From Bradyrhizobium macuxiense (GTDB lineage Bacteria; Pseudomonadota; Alphaproteobacteria; Rhizobiales; Xanthobacteraceae), in the NCBI RefSeq assembly GCF_001542415.1, contig NZ_LNCU01000121.1:1-39307 (forward strand): a stretch of 39,307 nt of DNA, given 5' to 3'. The position numbers and the translations under genes are program-made. The notes below the pieces were generated by a model. The model was not told the DNA's origin. It did no database searches and was given only the letters and a program-made list of their open reading frames with translations. Below, piece after piece: positions 7,788 to 16,078 of the stretch. The first letter of the stretch is position 1. Every line of letters starts with the position of its first letter.

Positions 7788-9764
7788 TCACTCTGTCTTC
7801 GGTTCCACGTAGCGCGGGAACACGCCGACGGGCGCCGGCAAGACTGTACCCGGCTTGATCCGCGCAGCGAGCGCCGCAAAGCTGCGGGCATCCGCGGGGA
7901 CGCCAAGGCTGTCGAGCATCTTGGCGCAGGACGCAGGCATCACGGCCTGTGCCAGGATCGCGATGCGGCGCACGACCTCGGCCGTGACGTACAGCACCGT
8001 CTTTTGGCGCGCAGGATCGGTCTTCGCCAGCGTCCACGGTGCCTCGCCCGCGAAATAGCGATTGGCCTCGGCAACCACGGCCCAGACCGTGTTGAGCCAC
8101 TGATGGATCTGCTGCTTCGCCATCGCGGTGCGCGACGCCTCAAGCATGGCGTCGGCCTGCGCCAGAATCGCCTTGTCGTTCTCGGAGAACTCGCCGGGCT
8201 CCGGCAGTACGCCGCCGAGCTGCTTGGCGATCATCGACAGCGAGCGCTGCGCCAGGTTGCCGAAATCGTTGGCGAGGTCTGCATTGATGCGCGCGACGAT
8301 GGCCTCGTGGTTGTAGTTGCCGTCCTGGCCGAACGGCACCTCGCGCAGGAAGAAATAGCGCACCTGGTCGACGCCGTACTGCTCGGCGAGATTGAAGGGA
8401 TCGACGACATTGCCGACCGACTTCGACATCTTCTCGCCCCTGTTGAACAGGAATCCGTGCGCATAGACGCGCTTTTGCACGGGAATACCGGCCGACATCA
8501 GGAAGGCCGGCCAGTACACGGCGTGGAAGCGGATGATGTCCTTGCCGATGACGTGCACGTCGGCCGGCCAATAGCGCCAGTTCGCATCGCTCTCGTCGGG
8601 GTAGCCGACGCCGGTGATGTAATTGGTCAGCGCGTCGACCCAGACATACATCACGTGTTCAGGGTCGTTGGGCACCTTGACGCCCCAGTCGAAAGTCGTG
8701 CGCGAGATCGAGAGATCCTTTAGTCCTCCCCGCACGAAGCTCATCACTTCATTGCGACGCGAGTCCGGACCGATGAAATCGGGCTGGCTCTCATAAAGAT
8801 GCAGCAGCTTGTCCTGATAGGCGGACAGCTTGAAGAAGTAGCTCTTCTCCTCGACCCACTCGACCGGCGTCCCCTGCGGGCCGCGACGGACGTTGTCCTC
8901 GCCGACGGTGGTTTCGTCCTCGGCGTAATAGGCCTCGTCACGCACCGAGTACCAGCCGGCATAGGTATCGATGTAGATGTCGCCGTTCTCCTGCATGCGA
9001 TTCCAGATCGCCTGCGACGAACGGTGATGGGCCGGTTCGGAGGTGCGGATGAAACGATCGAACGAGACGTTGAGCCGCTCGTCCATCTCCTTGAAGCGCG
9101 CAGCGTTGCGAGTTGCGAGCTCGACCGGCGTCAGTCCTTCGCCCTGCGCGGTCTGGATCATCTTCTGGCCGTGCTCGTCGGTCCCGGTGAGGAAGAACAC
9201 GTCCTTGCCGTCGAGCCGCTGGAAGCGCGCCAGCGCATCGGTCGCGATCGCCTCATAGGCGTGCCCGATATGGGGCTGGCCGTTCGGATAGGCGATTGCC
9301 GTCGTGATGTAGTAGATGTTGCCGCGGTCGGTGGCCGGGGCCGATACGGAAGCGGACGCGCGCGCAACTGCCGCGGGTTTGGCTTGCTTCGGCGCCGGGG
9401 CGGTCTTCGGGGGCTTCCTGGCCGCCGGAGCCTTCGACGTGACAGGCTTTGCAGGCGCCGGCGCGGCGACCTTCACGGTTTCCTGCTTCGGCGCAGCCTT
9501 CGCGGTTTTCCTGACGGTTTGCTTGGCGTTCTTCTTGGCGCTCTTCTTGGCAACCTTTTTCGCAGTCTTCCCGGCCACCTTTTTGGCAACCTTCTTCGCG
9601 CCCGACTTCCGGACGGCTTTCTTGGTTGCCTTCTTCGCTTTTTTGGCGACGCGCCCGCTTGTCTTGGCAGCACGCGATTTCGCGGCGGCCTTCTTCCCGG
9701 TCGCGCGAGCAGGCGATGCCTTCTTGGCCTTCTTCGACGATTTTTTCTTTGCGGTCGCCACCAC
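7788..9764 (-). CDS. metG: Methionyl-tRNA synthetase with a long Lys/Ala-rich N-terminal extension
   Basis: The 658-residue protein charges tRNA-Met. The class I core begins at about residue 148 (GNIYYITTAIAYPNG) with HIGH at 165-168 and the KMSKS loop in GEKMSKSVGNV. The region after WYSVRDEAYYAEDE has no cysteine pairs, as in the zinc-free MetRS subtype. The C-terminal EMAP-type tRNA-binding domain is absent. Residues 1-147 are a low-complexity tract of KKAKK, AKKVAKK and later PAPAKP repeats resembling the tails of histone H1-like proteins. No internal ATG lies between codon 1 and the core, so the tail should be translated unless a GTG/TTG is used. It stands in an operon, 54 bp after holB. 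Confidence 0.93.
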   Translation of the reverse strand: MVATAKKKSSKKAKKASPARATGKKAAAKSRAAKTSGRVAKKAKKATKKAVRKSGAKKVAKKVAGKTAKKVAKKSAKKNAKQTVRKTAKAAPKQETVKVAAPAPAKPVTSKAPAARKPPKTAPAPKQAKPAAVARASASVSAPATDRGNIYYITTAIAYPNGQPHIGHAYEAIATDALARFQRLDGKDVFFLTGTDEHGQKMIQTAQGEGLTPVELATRNAARFKEMDERLNVSFDRFIRTSEPAHHRSSQAIWNRMQENGDIYIDTYAGWYSVRDEAYYAEDETTVGEDNVRRGPQGTPVEWVEEKSYFFKLSAYQDKLLHLYESQPDFIGPDSRRNEVMSFVRGGLKDLSISRTTFDWGVKVPNDPEHVMYVWVDALTNYITGVGYPDESDANWRYWPADVHVIGKDIIRFHAVYWPAFLMSAGIPVQKRVYAHGFLFNRGEKMSKSVGNVVDPFNLAEQYGVDQVRYFFLREVPFGQDGNYNHEAIVARINADLANDFGNLAQRSLSMIAKQLGGVLPEPGEFSENDKAILAQADAMLEASRTAMAKQQIHQWLNTVWAVVAEANRYFAGEAPWTLAKTDPARQKTVLYVTAEVVRRIAILAQAVMPASCAKMLDSLGVPADARSFAALAARIKPGTVLPAPVGVFPRYVEPKTE

Positions 9765-9818
9765 GGAATCCTTTGCAGATCGAAACGAGATTGTCGGGAG
9801 TGTTGTCAGACGAAGCGT

Positions 9819-10859
9819 CTATCGGGTTGCGTCCGCAAGCATCGAAAACACCGAGAAAACCAGCGGCTTGCGCTCCAGATTGTAGGCCTCGGTATCGCGC
9901 GCGGCGCGGACGATCTTTTCCCATACCTCCGCCAGCCGTGCAAGGCGCGGCAGATTGGCGTTGGCATCGCCGGTGCGCATGCGTTCGCTCATCCAGCGGT
10001 CGATGCCATCGATGAACGCGGCGAGCGCGACACGGTCGCTGGTACCGAGTGCATCGCCGAGCGCGTGCAGTTCGCGCGGATCGATATTGGGGAGCGTCGC
10101 GAGCAGCGCGGCAGTGCGCTGCTGCATCCTGAACGCGTCGCCGCCGAGCAATGAGAGCGCCCTGCCCACGCTGCCCTCGGAGGCTGCCGCCGCCTCGGCC
10201 AGCGCGGGATCATCAACCGCAAGATCGGTCGCTGCCGCGGCCGCGCGCACGACATCGCTCGTGTCCAAGGGACGCAGCAGCAATTTGCGGCAACGGGACA
10301 GGATGGTCGGCAGCACCCGCGACGGCGCGTGGCTGACCAGGAGGAACAGGGACTGCTGCGGCGGCTCCTCGAGGATCTTGAGCAGCGCATTGGCGGCGTT
10401 CGGATTGAGCTCATCGACGGTATCGACGATACAGACGCGCCAGCCGTCCACCGCGGCGGTCGAGCCGAAGAACGAGATCGTCTCCCGCGTTTCGTCGACC
10501 GTGATCACCGTCCGCATCACGCCGCGGTCGTTCAGCCCGCGCTCCAGCACCAGCAATCCGCCATGCGCGCCTGCGGTGACCTGACGCGCCACCGGATCGG
10601 CCGGATCGAGGCGCAGCGTCGGCGCCTGCTGCACCTGGGAGGCCATCGGATTGCGGAACGCCAGCACGAACCGCGCCATGCGATAGGCCAGCGTCGCCTT
10701 GCCTATGCCCTGCGCTCCGCCGATCAGCCAGGCGTGCGGAATCCGTCCGCTGCGATACGCCTCGAGCAATGCGGTCTCCGCCTCGCGATGCCCTGACAGC
10801 TCGGACGTTTCGCGTGGATGCCGGACCGCGATCTCCTGTTCGACCTTGCGCGCGCTCAT
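9819..10859 (-). CDS. holB: DNA polymerase III subunit delta'
   Basis: From the ATG that overlaps the tmk stop (ATGA, 10856-10859) the protein has 346 residues. A Walker A-like GGAQGIGKAT is at 48-57. IVDTVDELNPNAANALLKILEEPPQQSLFLLVSH is the hallmark Walker B/sensor block of clamp-loader subunits, followed by PTILSRCRKLLLRPL. Delta' is the rigid wrench of the clamp loader that opens the beta clamp. The four-cysteine zinc module of the E. coli protein is not visible. The tmk-holB order is widely conserved. Confidence 0.92.
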   Translation of the reverse strand: MSARKVEQEIAVRHPRETSELSGHREAETALLEAYRSGRIPHAWLIGGAQGIGKATLAYRMARFVLAFRNPMASQVQQAPTLRLDPADPVARQVTAGAHGGLLVLERGLNDRGVMRTVITVDETRETISFFGSTAAVDGWRVCIVDTVDELNPNAANALLKILEEPPQQSLFLLVSHAPSRVLPTILSRCRKLLLRPLDTSDVVRAAAAATDLAVDDPALAEAAAASEGSVGRALSLLGGDAFRMQQRTAALLATLPNIDPRELHALGDALGTSDRVALAAFIDGIDRWMSERMRTGDANANLPRLARLAEVWEKIVRAARDTEAYNLERKPLVFSVFSMLADATR

Positions 10860-11539
10860 GCGGAACTTGCAGTCGTCACCGTGCGCAAATGCTCGCGCAG
10901 CGCGGCCCATATCTTCGACGCGACCGTATCGGGATCGGCGGTCGCATCGATCAGGACGCAACGCTGCGGGTCCTCGGCCGCGATCTGTCGGTAGGCCTCG
11001 CGCAGGTTCTGGTGGAACTGAACGTCCTCAGCCTCGAAGCGATCGGCCACAGCGCTGCCGCGGCGCGCGGCGGCGCGCTCCAGGCCGATCTCGACCGGCA
11101 CGTCGAGGATGATGGTCAGATCCGGCTTGAGATCACCGATGGTAACGCGCTGCATGGCGTTGACGAGGCCGGGCAGCACGTGCCCGAGCTGGCCCTGATA
11201 GACGCGCGTCGAATCGAAGAAGCGGTCGCACAGCACCCAGACGCCTTGGTTCAGTGCCGGCAGGATCACGGTGCGCACATGGTCGTCGCGGGCGGCGGCA
11301 AACAGCAAGGTTTCGGCATCCGGCCCGAGCAGCTTGCCCATCCCCGACAGCACGAGGTGGCGGATGATCTCCGCACCCGGCGAGCCGCCAGGCTCACGGG
11401 TCACGATGGCGCGTAGCTTGGCGGCATCGAGGCGTTCGGCGAGCTTGCGGATCTGGGTCGACTTTCCGGACCCTTCACCACCCTCAAAAGTGATGAAGCG
11501 ACCACGCAGGCTGGGCCGTTTGACCGCTACTTCAGCCAT
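10856..11539 (-). CDS. tmk: Thymidylate kinase
   Basis: The 227-residue enzyme phosphorylates dTMP to dTDP. The P-loop GGEGSGKST occupies residues 20-28, TREPGGSPGAE is the DRx/EPGG substrate loop, and DRFFDSTRVYQGQ is the signature that binds the nucleotide. The start MAEVAVKRPS lies 1 bp after the stop of the upstream carboxypeptidase gene. The end overlaps holB by 4 bp, so translational coupling is likely. Confidence 0.94.
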   Translation of the reverse strand: MAEVAVKRPSLRGRFITFEGGEGSGKSTQIRKLAERLDAAKLRAIVTREPGGSPGAEIIRHLVLSGMGKLLGPDAETLLFAAARDDHVRTVILPALNQGVWVLCDRFFDSTRVYQGQLGHVLPGLVNAMQRVTIGDLKPDLTIILDVPVEIGLERAAARRGSAVADRFEAEDVQFHQNLREAYRQIAAEDPQRCVLIDATADPDTVASKIWAALREHLRTVTTASSA

Positions 11540-11540
11540 G

Positions 11541-12800
11541 TCAGAGCTTCTCGATACCTGCGCGGAACATGCCGATGACGAGCTCCTGGGCGCCGTCGAG
11601 CGCGCGGCGCATGGTCGATCCCGTGCCGACGGTGTTGGCGGCGAAGACCGGCGATTCCACCGCGACATCGGCGCCACGCCAGACCCTGACCACGCCGATC
11701 TGCTGGCCGGCCGCGATCGGAGCCTTGACCGGGCCGCTATAGATGATGCGTGCGAGCAACTTGTCGTTGCCGTTCTTCGACACCATCACCTTGATCGGAT
11801 CGGGGCTGGTGAGCTTGACCGAGCGGCTGTCGCCGCCGAACACCCGGGCGTATCCGATCGTCTGGTTGGCGGCCATCAAAGTGCGTGTCTCGAAGCTGCG
11901 GAATCCCCATTCCAGCATCTTTTTGGCTTCGGTTGCGCGGTCCTCGGAATCCTCCAGACCATTAATCACGACGATCAGCCGCGTGTCGTTCTGCACCGCC
12001 GAGCCGACCATGCCGTAGCCGCCCTCCTTGGTGTAACCCGTCTTCAGCCCGTCGGCACCGGGCATCGAGTTGAGCAGCGGGTTGCGGTTCTGCTGGCGGA
12101 TCTTGTTCCAGGTGAATTCCTTCTGGCCGAACAGCTTGTACATGTCCGGATAGGTCAGGATGATATGGCGGGCCAGCATCGCAAGTTCCCGTACCGTCAT
12201 CTTGTTGCCGGGGTCGGGCAGCCCGTTGGAATTGGCGAAGGTCGATTTCAGCAGGCCGAGCTCGCGGGCGCGCTTGGTCATGAAATCAGCGGCGAAGCTC
12301 TGCTCGTTGCCGGCGATCCCTTCGGCCAGCGCAATGCATGCGTCGTTGCCGCTCTGGATGATCGCGCCGTGCAGGAGATCGTCGACCGAGACCTTGCTGT
12401 GGATCGCCGCGAACATCGTGGAGGTTCCTGACGGCGCGCCTCCCCGCCGCCAGGCGTTTTCGCTGATCCGGTACTCATCCGACAGCTTGATGTCGCCCTT
12501 CTTGAGGGCGTTGAGCACCACCTCGGCGGTCATCAGCTTCATCATGCTCGAGGGGGCGCGCAATTCGTCGGCATTCTTCTCGAACAAGACGCTGCCGCTG
12601 GACGCCTCGATCAGGATCGCGGTCGGGGCATCGCCGTCGAAGCCCCCCTCTTCCTTCTTGGCGCCCTGGACGCTTTGGTTGGCGGCGTAGACGACCCCGC
12701 CGCAGCCGACGGCAAGCACGACGACGGCCGCGAGCAGGCTGCGCCAGCCACGCCCAGCGCGAGCGGCGAACGTGCTGGGAACTGCGGTCTGGGCTGCCAT
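11541..12800 (-). CDS. D-alanyl-D-alanine carboxypeptidase (PBP5/6-type, S11)
   Basis: The 419-residue penicillin-binding protein has an N-terminal hydrophobic anchor (about 20-40). All three active-site motifs are present: SMMK with Ser85 and Lys88, SGN at 150-152 and KTG at 253-255. It trims the terminal D-Ala of peptidoglycan pentapeptides in the periplasm. A C-terminal domain follows (PDPIKVMVSKNG to the end) and finishes with a helix like the amphipathic membrane tether of PBP5. The ATG at 12800 (MAAQTAVPS) is chosen because the 35 upstream in-frame codons lack signal character. It heads the operon that continues through tmk and holB. Confidence 0.9.
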   Translation of the reverse strand: MAAQTAVPSTFAARAGRGWRSLLAAVVVLAVGCGGVVYAANQSVQGAKKEEGGFDGDAPTAILIEASSGSVLFEKNADELRAPSSMMKLMTAEVVLNALKKGDIKLSDEYRISENAWRRGGAPSGTSTMFAAIHSKVSVDDLLHGAIIQSGNDACIALAEGIAGNEQSFAADFMTKRARELGLLKSTFANSNGLPDPGNKMTVRELAMLARHIILTYPDMYKLFGQKEFTWNKIRQQNRNPLLNSMPGADGLKTGYTKEGGYGMVGSAVQNDTRLIVVINGLEDSEDRATEAKKMLEWGFRSFETRTLMAANQTIGYARVFGGDSRSVKLTSPDPIKVMVSKNGNDKLLARIIYSGPVKAPIAAGQQIGVVRVWRGADVAVESPVFAANTVGTGSTMRRALDGAQELVIGMFRAGIEKL

Positions 12801-12958
12801 CGGCGATGTCCTGAAAGGCTGCGTTCTAACAGCTGGAAGTATCGCAAACAACTGAGGTATTCGCGCCTGTCCACGGCCGGCTGGATTGCCGCTCGCGGCA
12901 AACATCCCTATCCTTGGAACCGGCTCATAACAGAACCGGCAAACAAGGCGGAAACGCG

Positions 12959-13894
12959 ATGTCCTCCTCCCGCACCATTTCCGCCAACGGTATCGACATG
13001 TTCGTGCGCGAGGCGGGGCAAGGCCCGCTGGTCGTGCTCTGCCATGGTTGGCCGGAACTGTCGTATTCCTGGCGACACCAGATCACAGCGCTCGCAGGCG
13101 CCGGCTTTCGTGTCGTCGCCCCCGACATGCGCGGCTTCGGTCGAACCAGCGCGCCGGCCGACATCAGCGCCTACACCATCTTCGATATCGTCGGTGACAT
13201 GGTCGCGCTGGTTGCCGCACTCGGCGAGAAGCAGGCCATGATCGTCGGCCACGACTGGGGGGCGCCGATCGCCTGGCACGCAGCCCTGTTCCGGCCCGAT
13301 ATCTTCACCAAGGTTGCCGGCCTCAGCGTTCCGCCCTCATTCCGTGGACGCGGCCTGCCCCTCGAGACCCTGCGCCAGAGCGGCATCACCAATTTCTATT
13401 GGCAGTATTTCCAGCCGCCTGGCGTGGCCGAGGCGGAATTCGAGGCCGACATCGCCCGCACGATGCGCCTCGTGCTCGGGCGCGGCGTATCCGATCCGAG
13501 TGCGATGTTCGTCGACGAGACAAAAGGCTTCCTCGGCAATCTGCCGGCCGGGCGGTCGTTGCCGAACTGGCTGACCGACGCCGATATCGCGGAGTTCGCG
13601 GCGGGCTATGCGGTGTCCGGCTTCCGCGGTGGCCTCAACTGGTACCGCAACATCGACCGCAACTGGGAACTGACTGCGCCATGGCAGGACGCCCGGATCC
13701 ACCAGCCCGCGTTGTTCATCGCGGGATCGGCGGATGCTGTGATCACGGGATTGATCGGCTCCAAACGGGTCGCCGACATGGAGCGCATCCTACCGAACCT
13801 GAAGCAGAAGTTGATCATCGAGGGCGCCGGCCATTGGATCCAGCAGGAGTGTCCCGGCGAGGTCAACGCCGCCTTGATCACGTTTCTCAAGTAA
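12959..13894 (+). CDS. Alpha/beta hydrolase, epoxide hydrolase-like
   Basis: The 311-residue protein has the epoxide-hydrolase layout. The oxyanion-hole motif HGWP is at 29-32, the nucleophile elbow GHDWG has Asp99, cap-domain tyrosines include NFYWQY and GGLNWYRN, and the catalytic His lies in GAGHWIQQE near the C-terminus. An aspartate nucleophile plus cap tyrosines favours epoxide opening to diols over dehalogenation or esterase activity. The substrate is unknown. It is divergent from the carboxypeptidase operon across about 158 bp. The ATG at 12959 is preferred over an upstream ATG at 12914, whose product lacks family resemblance in the extra 15 residues. Confidence 0.88.
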   Translation: MSSSRTISANGIDMFVREAGQGPLVVLCHGWPELSYSWRHQITALAGAGFRVVAPDMRGFGRTSAPADISAYTIFDIVGDMVALVAALGEKQAMIVGHDWGAPIAWHAALFRPDIFTKVAGLSVPPSFRGRGLPLETLRQSGITNFYWQYFQPPGVAEAEFEADIARTMRLVLGRGVSDPSAMFVDETKGFLGNLPAGRSLPNWLTDADIAEFAAGYAVSGFRGGLNWYRNIDRNWELTAPWQDARIHQPALFIAGSADAVITGLIGSKRVADMERILPNLKQKLIIEGAGHWIQQECPGEVNAALITFLK

Positions 13895-13912
13895 TCTGGT
13901 GAAGTGCCTGAT

Positions 13913-14839
13913 TCAGTAGAGGCCGCGCCCGCTCAGCACCTCGGCCGGGCCGCGCGCATCGATTGGCACATAGGCCGGCGCCGGGTTCGCCGCATAGCGG
14001 GCGTCGTTCTCGTATGAGACTTCCCGCGGGTTGTTCAGGGCCCGACCGTGCGAGCGGCTCGAGGCGGATATTTCGGAAGTGGCATTGGTCGAGGCGTAAT
14101 CGGCCTGGGTATTGCCGAGACTGTAAGGCCGTCCCTCCGGCATCGGAACCTCGCCGCGAACCCGACCGGCGGAAGACGGCATCTCCGGTACGAACGACCG
14201 CGCCGAGGCGACCCGCACCATCGAGGGCGACGGTGCCGGCGTTCCGGTCCGCAAGGTCGCCATCAGCTGGCGGTCATCGGAACCTTCGAGCGGCGCCCGG
14301 CCGACATATTCGACGCGAACATGGGCCGTACCATTTCCTTTGAATTCAAGAAGTTCGGCGGCTTTGTTCGAGACGTCTATAAGGCGGTTCCCGTGATATG
14401 GGCCGCGGTCATTGACGCGGACTATCAGCGATTTGCCGTTGCTCAGATTGGTAACGCGCGCGTAGCACGGCATCGGCAGGGTCGGATGAGCGGCCGTCAG
14501 CGACCCCATGTCGAACACCTCGCCATTGGCGGTCAGGCGGCCGTGGAAATCATCGCCGTACCAGGAAGCAATGCCCTCGGCGCGGTAGTTCACGTTCTCT
14601 TCCGGGACGTAGGTTCGGCCGCCGACGACATAGGGTTTGCCGACGCGGTAGGTGCCGCCACCCTTCGGCACGGGGTCACCGAACGCCACGACACGCGGGC
14701 TCGACGAGACGCCGTATTTGGGATCGACGCGGCTTGCGAACTTGTTCGATGCGGCGCAGTTCACAAGGACGAGGCACGCGGCCACAGCAGCAGCGCCGCG
14801 CGCCGTCCGGATGATCGAATCTGGCCGTGTGATCCCCAT
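13913..14839 (-). CDS. rlpA: Septal/endolytic lytic transglycosylase RlpA-like
   Basis: The 308-residue protein has the double-psi beta-barrel (RlpA) domain at about 75-175, with EGIASWYGDDFHGRLTANGE, VRVNDRGPYHGNRLIDVSNKAA and flanking conserved residues including the catalytic-type His and Asp. RlpA proteins cleave naked glycan strands in the cell wall. The N-terminus has a signal-like stretch ending LVLVNCAAS. The Cys suggests a lipoprotein, but Asn at -1 departs from the usual Gly/Ala/Ser. No C-terminal SPOR domain is visible and the tail is disordered. An in-frame ATG 12 codons upstream is an alternative start. The gene converges on the hydrolase gene 18 bp away. Confidence 0.85.
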   Translation of the reverse strand: MGITRPDSIIRTARGAAAVAACLVLVNCAASNKFASRVDPKYGVSSSPRVVAFGDPVPKGGGTYRVGKPYVVGGRTYVPEENVNYRAEGIASWYGDDFHGRLTANGEVFDMGSLTAAHPTLPMPCYARVTNLSNGKSLIVRVNDRGPYHGNRLIDVSNKAAELLEFKGNGTAHVRVEYVGRAPLEGSDDRQLMATLRTGTPAPSPSMVRVASARSFVPEMPSSAGRVRGEVPMPEGRPYSLGNTQADYASTNATSEISASSRSHGRALNNPREVSYENDARYAANPAPAYVPIDARGPAEVLSGRGLY

Positions 14840-15181
14840 CTGCCCCAAGTACCATTCTGCGGGACCCGCGCCCACTGCGAGGCGTCAGAATCCCTTTTGT
14901 CACGATGCGGCCCACCTCCGCACCGGATGGTGAAGATATCGCAACCGGAACAAGGCGGAAATGGGGTGAGCCGCCCCGTGGTGAATGATTGGTTGTGCGG
15001 CCCTCCGTTGATCTACTGAGCTTCATGGGCGGCGATCGTCCTCGCCTGTCCCGCCATCAGACACACTGTTGCAACAAATCATCAGTCCGGGTGGATCTTC
15101 GATTCCAACAATTGAATCTTTTTGACTGTGCAGGGTTGCAATCGTTCTCTCTCGTGCGTGGGGCGCAAAGGAACGTTTGCG

Positions 15182-15271
15182 ATGATCGAGACGGTTACAG
15201 CGGTTATGGGCCTGGTGAGTGCAGCCATCTTCTTGGCTCATGCCGTGGAAGGCTATCGGTACCGGGCCTGA
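15182..15271 (+). CDS. Putative 29-residue membrane peptide
   Basis: The ORF encodes MIETVTAVMGLVSAAIFLAH and then AVEGYRYRA, one hydrophobic helix with a basic C-terminus. AAAGGAA lies about 8 bases before the ATG. Short single-helix peptides of this look occur in rhizobia, but I cannot assign a function. Support is the ribosome-binding site and composition only. Confidence 0.45.
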   Translation: MIETVTAVMGLVSAAIFLAHAVEGYRYRA

Positions 15272-15373
15272 TGGCCCATCGACGCGGAGAGAGCGCATCA
15301 CCTCTTTCCAGGAGAGACTGTTCGGAAAGCTTTAATCAATTCGGATGAGCATCGGGTCCAAGGCAGGTGTATC

Positions 15374-15472
15374 ATGCGTAGCCACGATTTAGTCTCCGAC
15401 GGATTTCTGACCCTGACGGCAGCAAGCCTTGTGCTGCTGTGCTCGAGCTTGCTGGCTTTCGCGCTCAGCTGA
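15374..15472 (+). CDS. Putative 32-residue membrane peptide
   Basis: The ORF runs from MRSHDLVSDGFLTLTAASLV to a hydrophobic end (LLCSSLLAFALS). It has one predicted transmembrane segment and a GGCAGG sequence upstream of the ATG. It lies about 100 bp downstream of a similar short peptide ORF and about 90 bp before the tRNA-Ser. Function is unknown and coding status uncertain. Confidence 0.35.
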   Translation: MRSHDLVSDGFLTLTAASLVLLCSSLLAFALS

Positions 15473-15565
15473 GTTTGACGCTTTCAGTGCCCACGGGCGC
15501 CTATTCCGGGGCCGCCGTTGCCTCTTCCCCGATCTAACTCCCTTTGCTATGTCGCTTCCGCGAAT

Positions 15566-15604
15566 GGAAGGGTGGCCGAGTGGTTTAAGGCACCGGTCTT
15601 GAAA
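15566..15604 (+). tRNA. tRNA-Ser(UGA), 5' exon (interrupted by group II intron)
   Basis: This half holds the acceptor 5' strand GGAAGGG, the D arm (GCCGAGTGGTTTAAGGC), the 5' anticodon stem CCGGT and the whole anticodon loop CTTGAAA (15598-15604), giving anticodon TGA. It stops after nucleotide 38. Joined to 18148-18198 it makes a regular 90-nt class II tRNA with all stems paired. The intervening DNA has the ends and domains of a group II intron, so this is an interrupted gene rather than a fragment. Confidence 0.9.
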
Positions 15605-16078
15605 GTGCGCCGCTGTGTCGGCGATTTGTGTGTGATTCGCGAGAATCACCGGAGTGATCTCATCTCCGTAACGCACCTCGGTTAGGTTAATCTGAAAGGA
15701 GAAACTGAACATAGCATCCGAGGAAAAGGTCCACGAGGGGCACGGGTAAGTCCCCGAGAGGGTGGATCAGCAATGATGCATATGGGTAGGCCCATACTGG
15801 TCGAACCTAAGTCGTCCGCGGTTATACGGGGCTGATAGAGGAAAACCCGTGCCTCTATCTCATCCTTCGGTCGGAAGGTTTTCGAGTCCGAACGAGAGAT
15901 CAGGATGAGCGGAACTTCAAGAAGAAGTGGAACGACGGAATAGGACCCTAAGTGCATAGACACAGATCGTTCGGAACTGCGGGAAGACCTAAGGGGAGCA
16001 ATCCCTACGGTCTCGGAGCCATCGTAGTATCCATCAGGTAACTGATACGTCCGGGGTAACGCCCGGAGAAGGAAAAGG

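Larger units (their letters stand above)
14840..15565. other. Mostly non-coding region before the split tRNA-Ser
   Basis: No gene of normal length is supported here. Two very short membrane-peptide ORFs (15182-15271 and 15374-15472) are listed separately. The rest shows no RNA gene or repeat that I recognise. The promoter of the split tRNA-Ser should lie just before 15566, but no confident hexamers are visible. Confidence 0.5.

Noticed and set aside
14989..15348. 119-codon plus-strand ORF before the tRNA
   Set aside because: It has no family pattern or ribosome-binding site and its composition is irregular. The short membrane-peptide frame at 15182 is a better candidate in the same stretch.
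15605..16078. Possible group I intron or riboswitch before the maturase
   Set aside because: The GTGCG start, the RT/HNH ORF and the 34-nt domain V identify it as group II. No separate riboswitch motif was seen.
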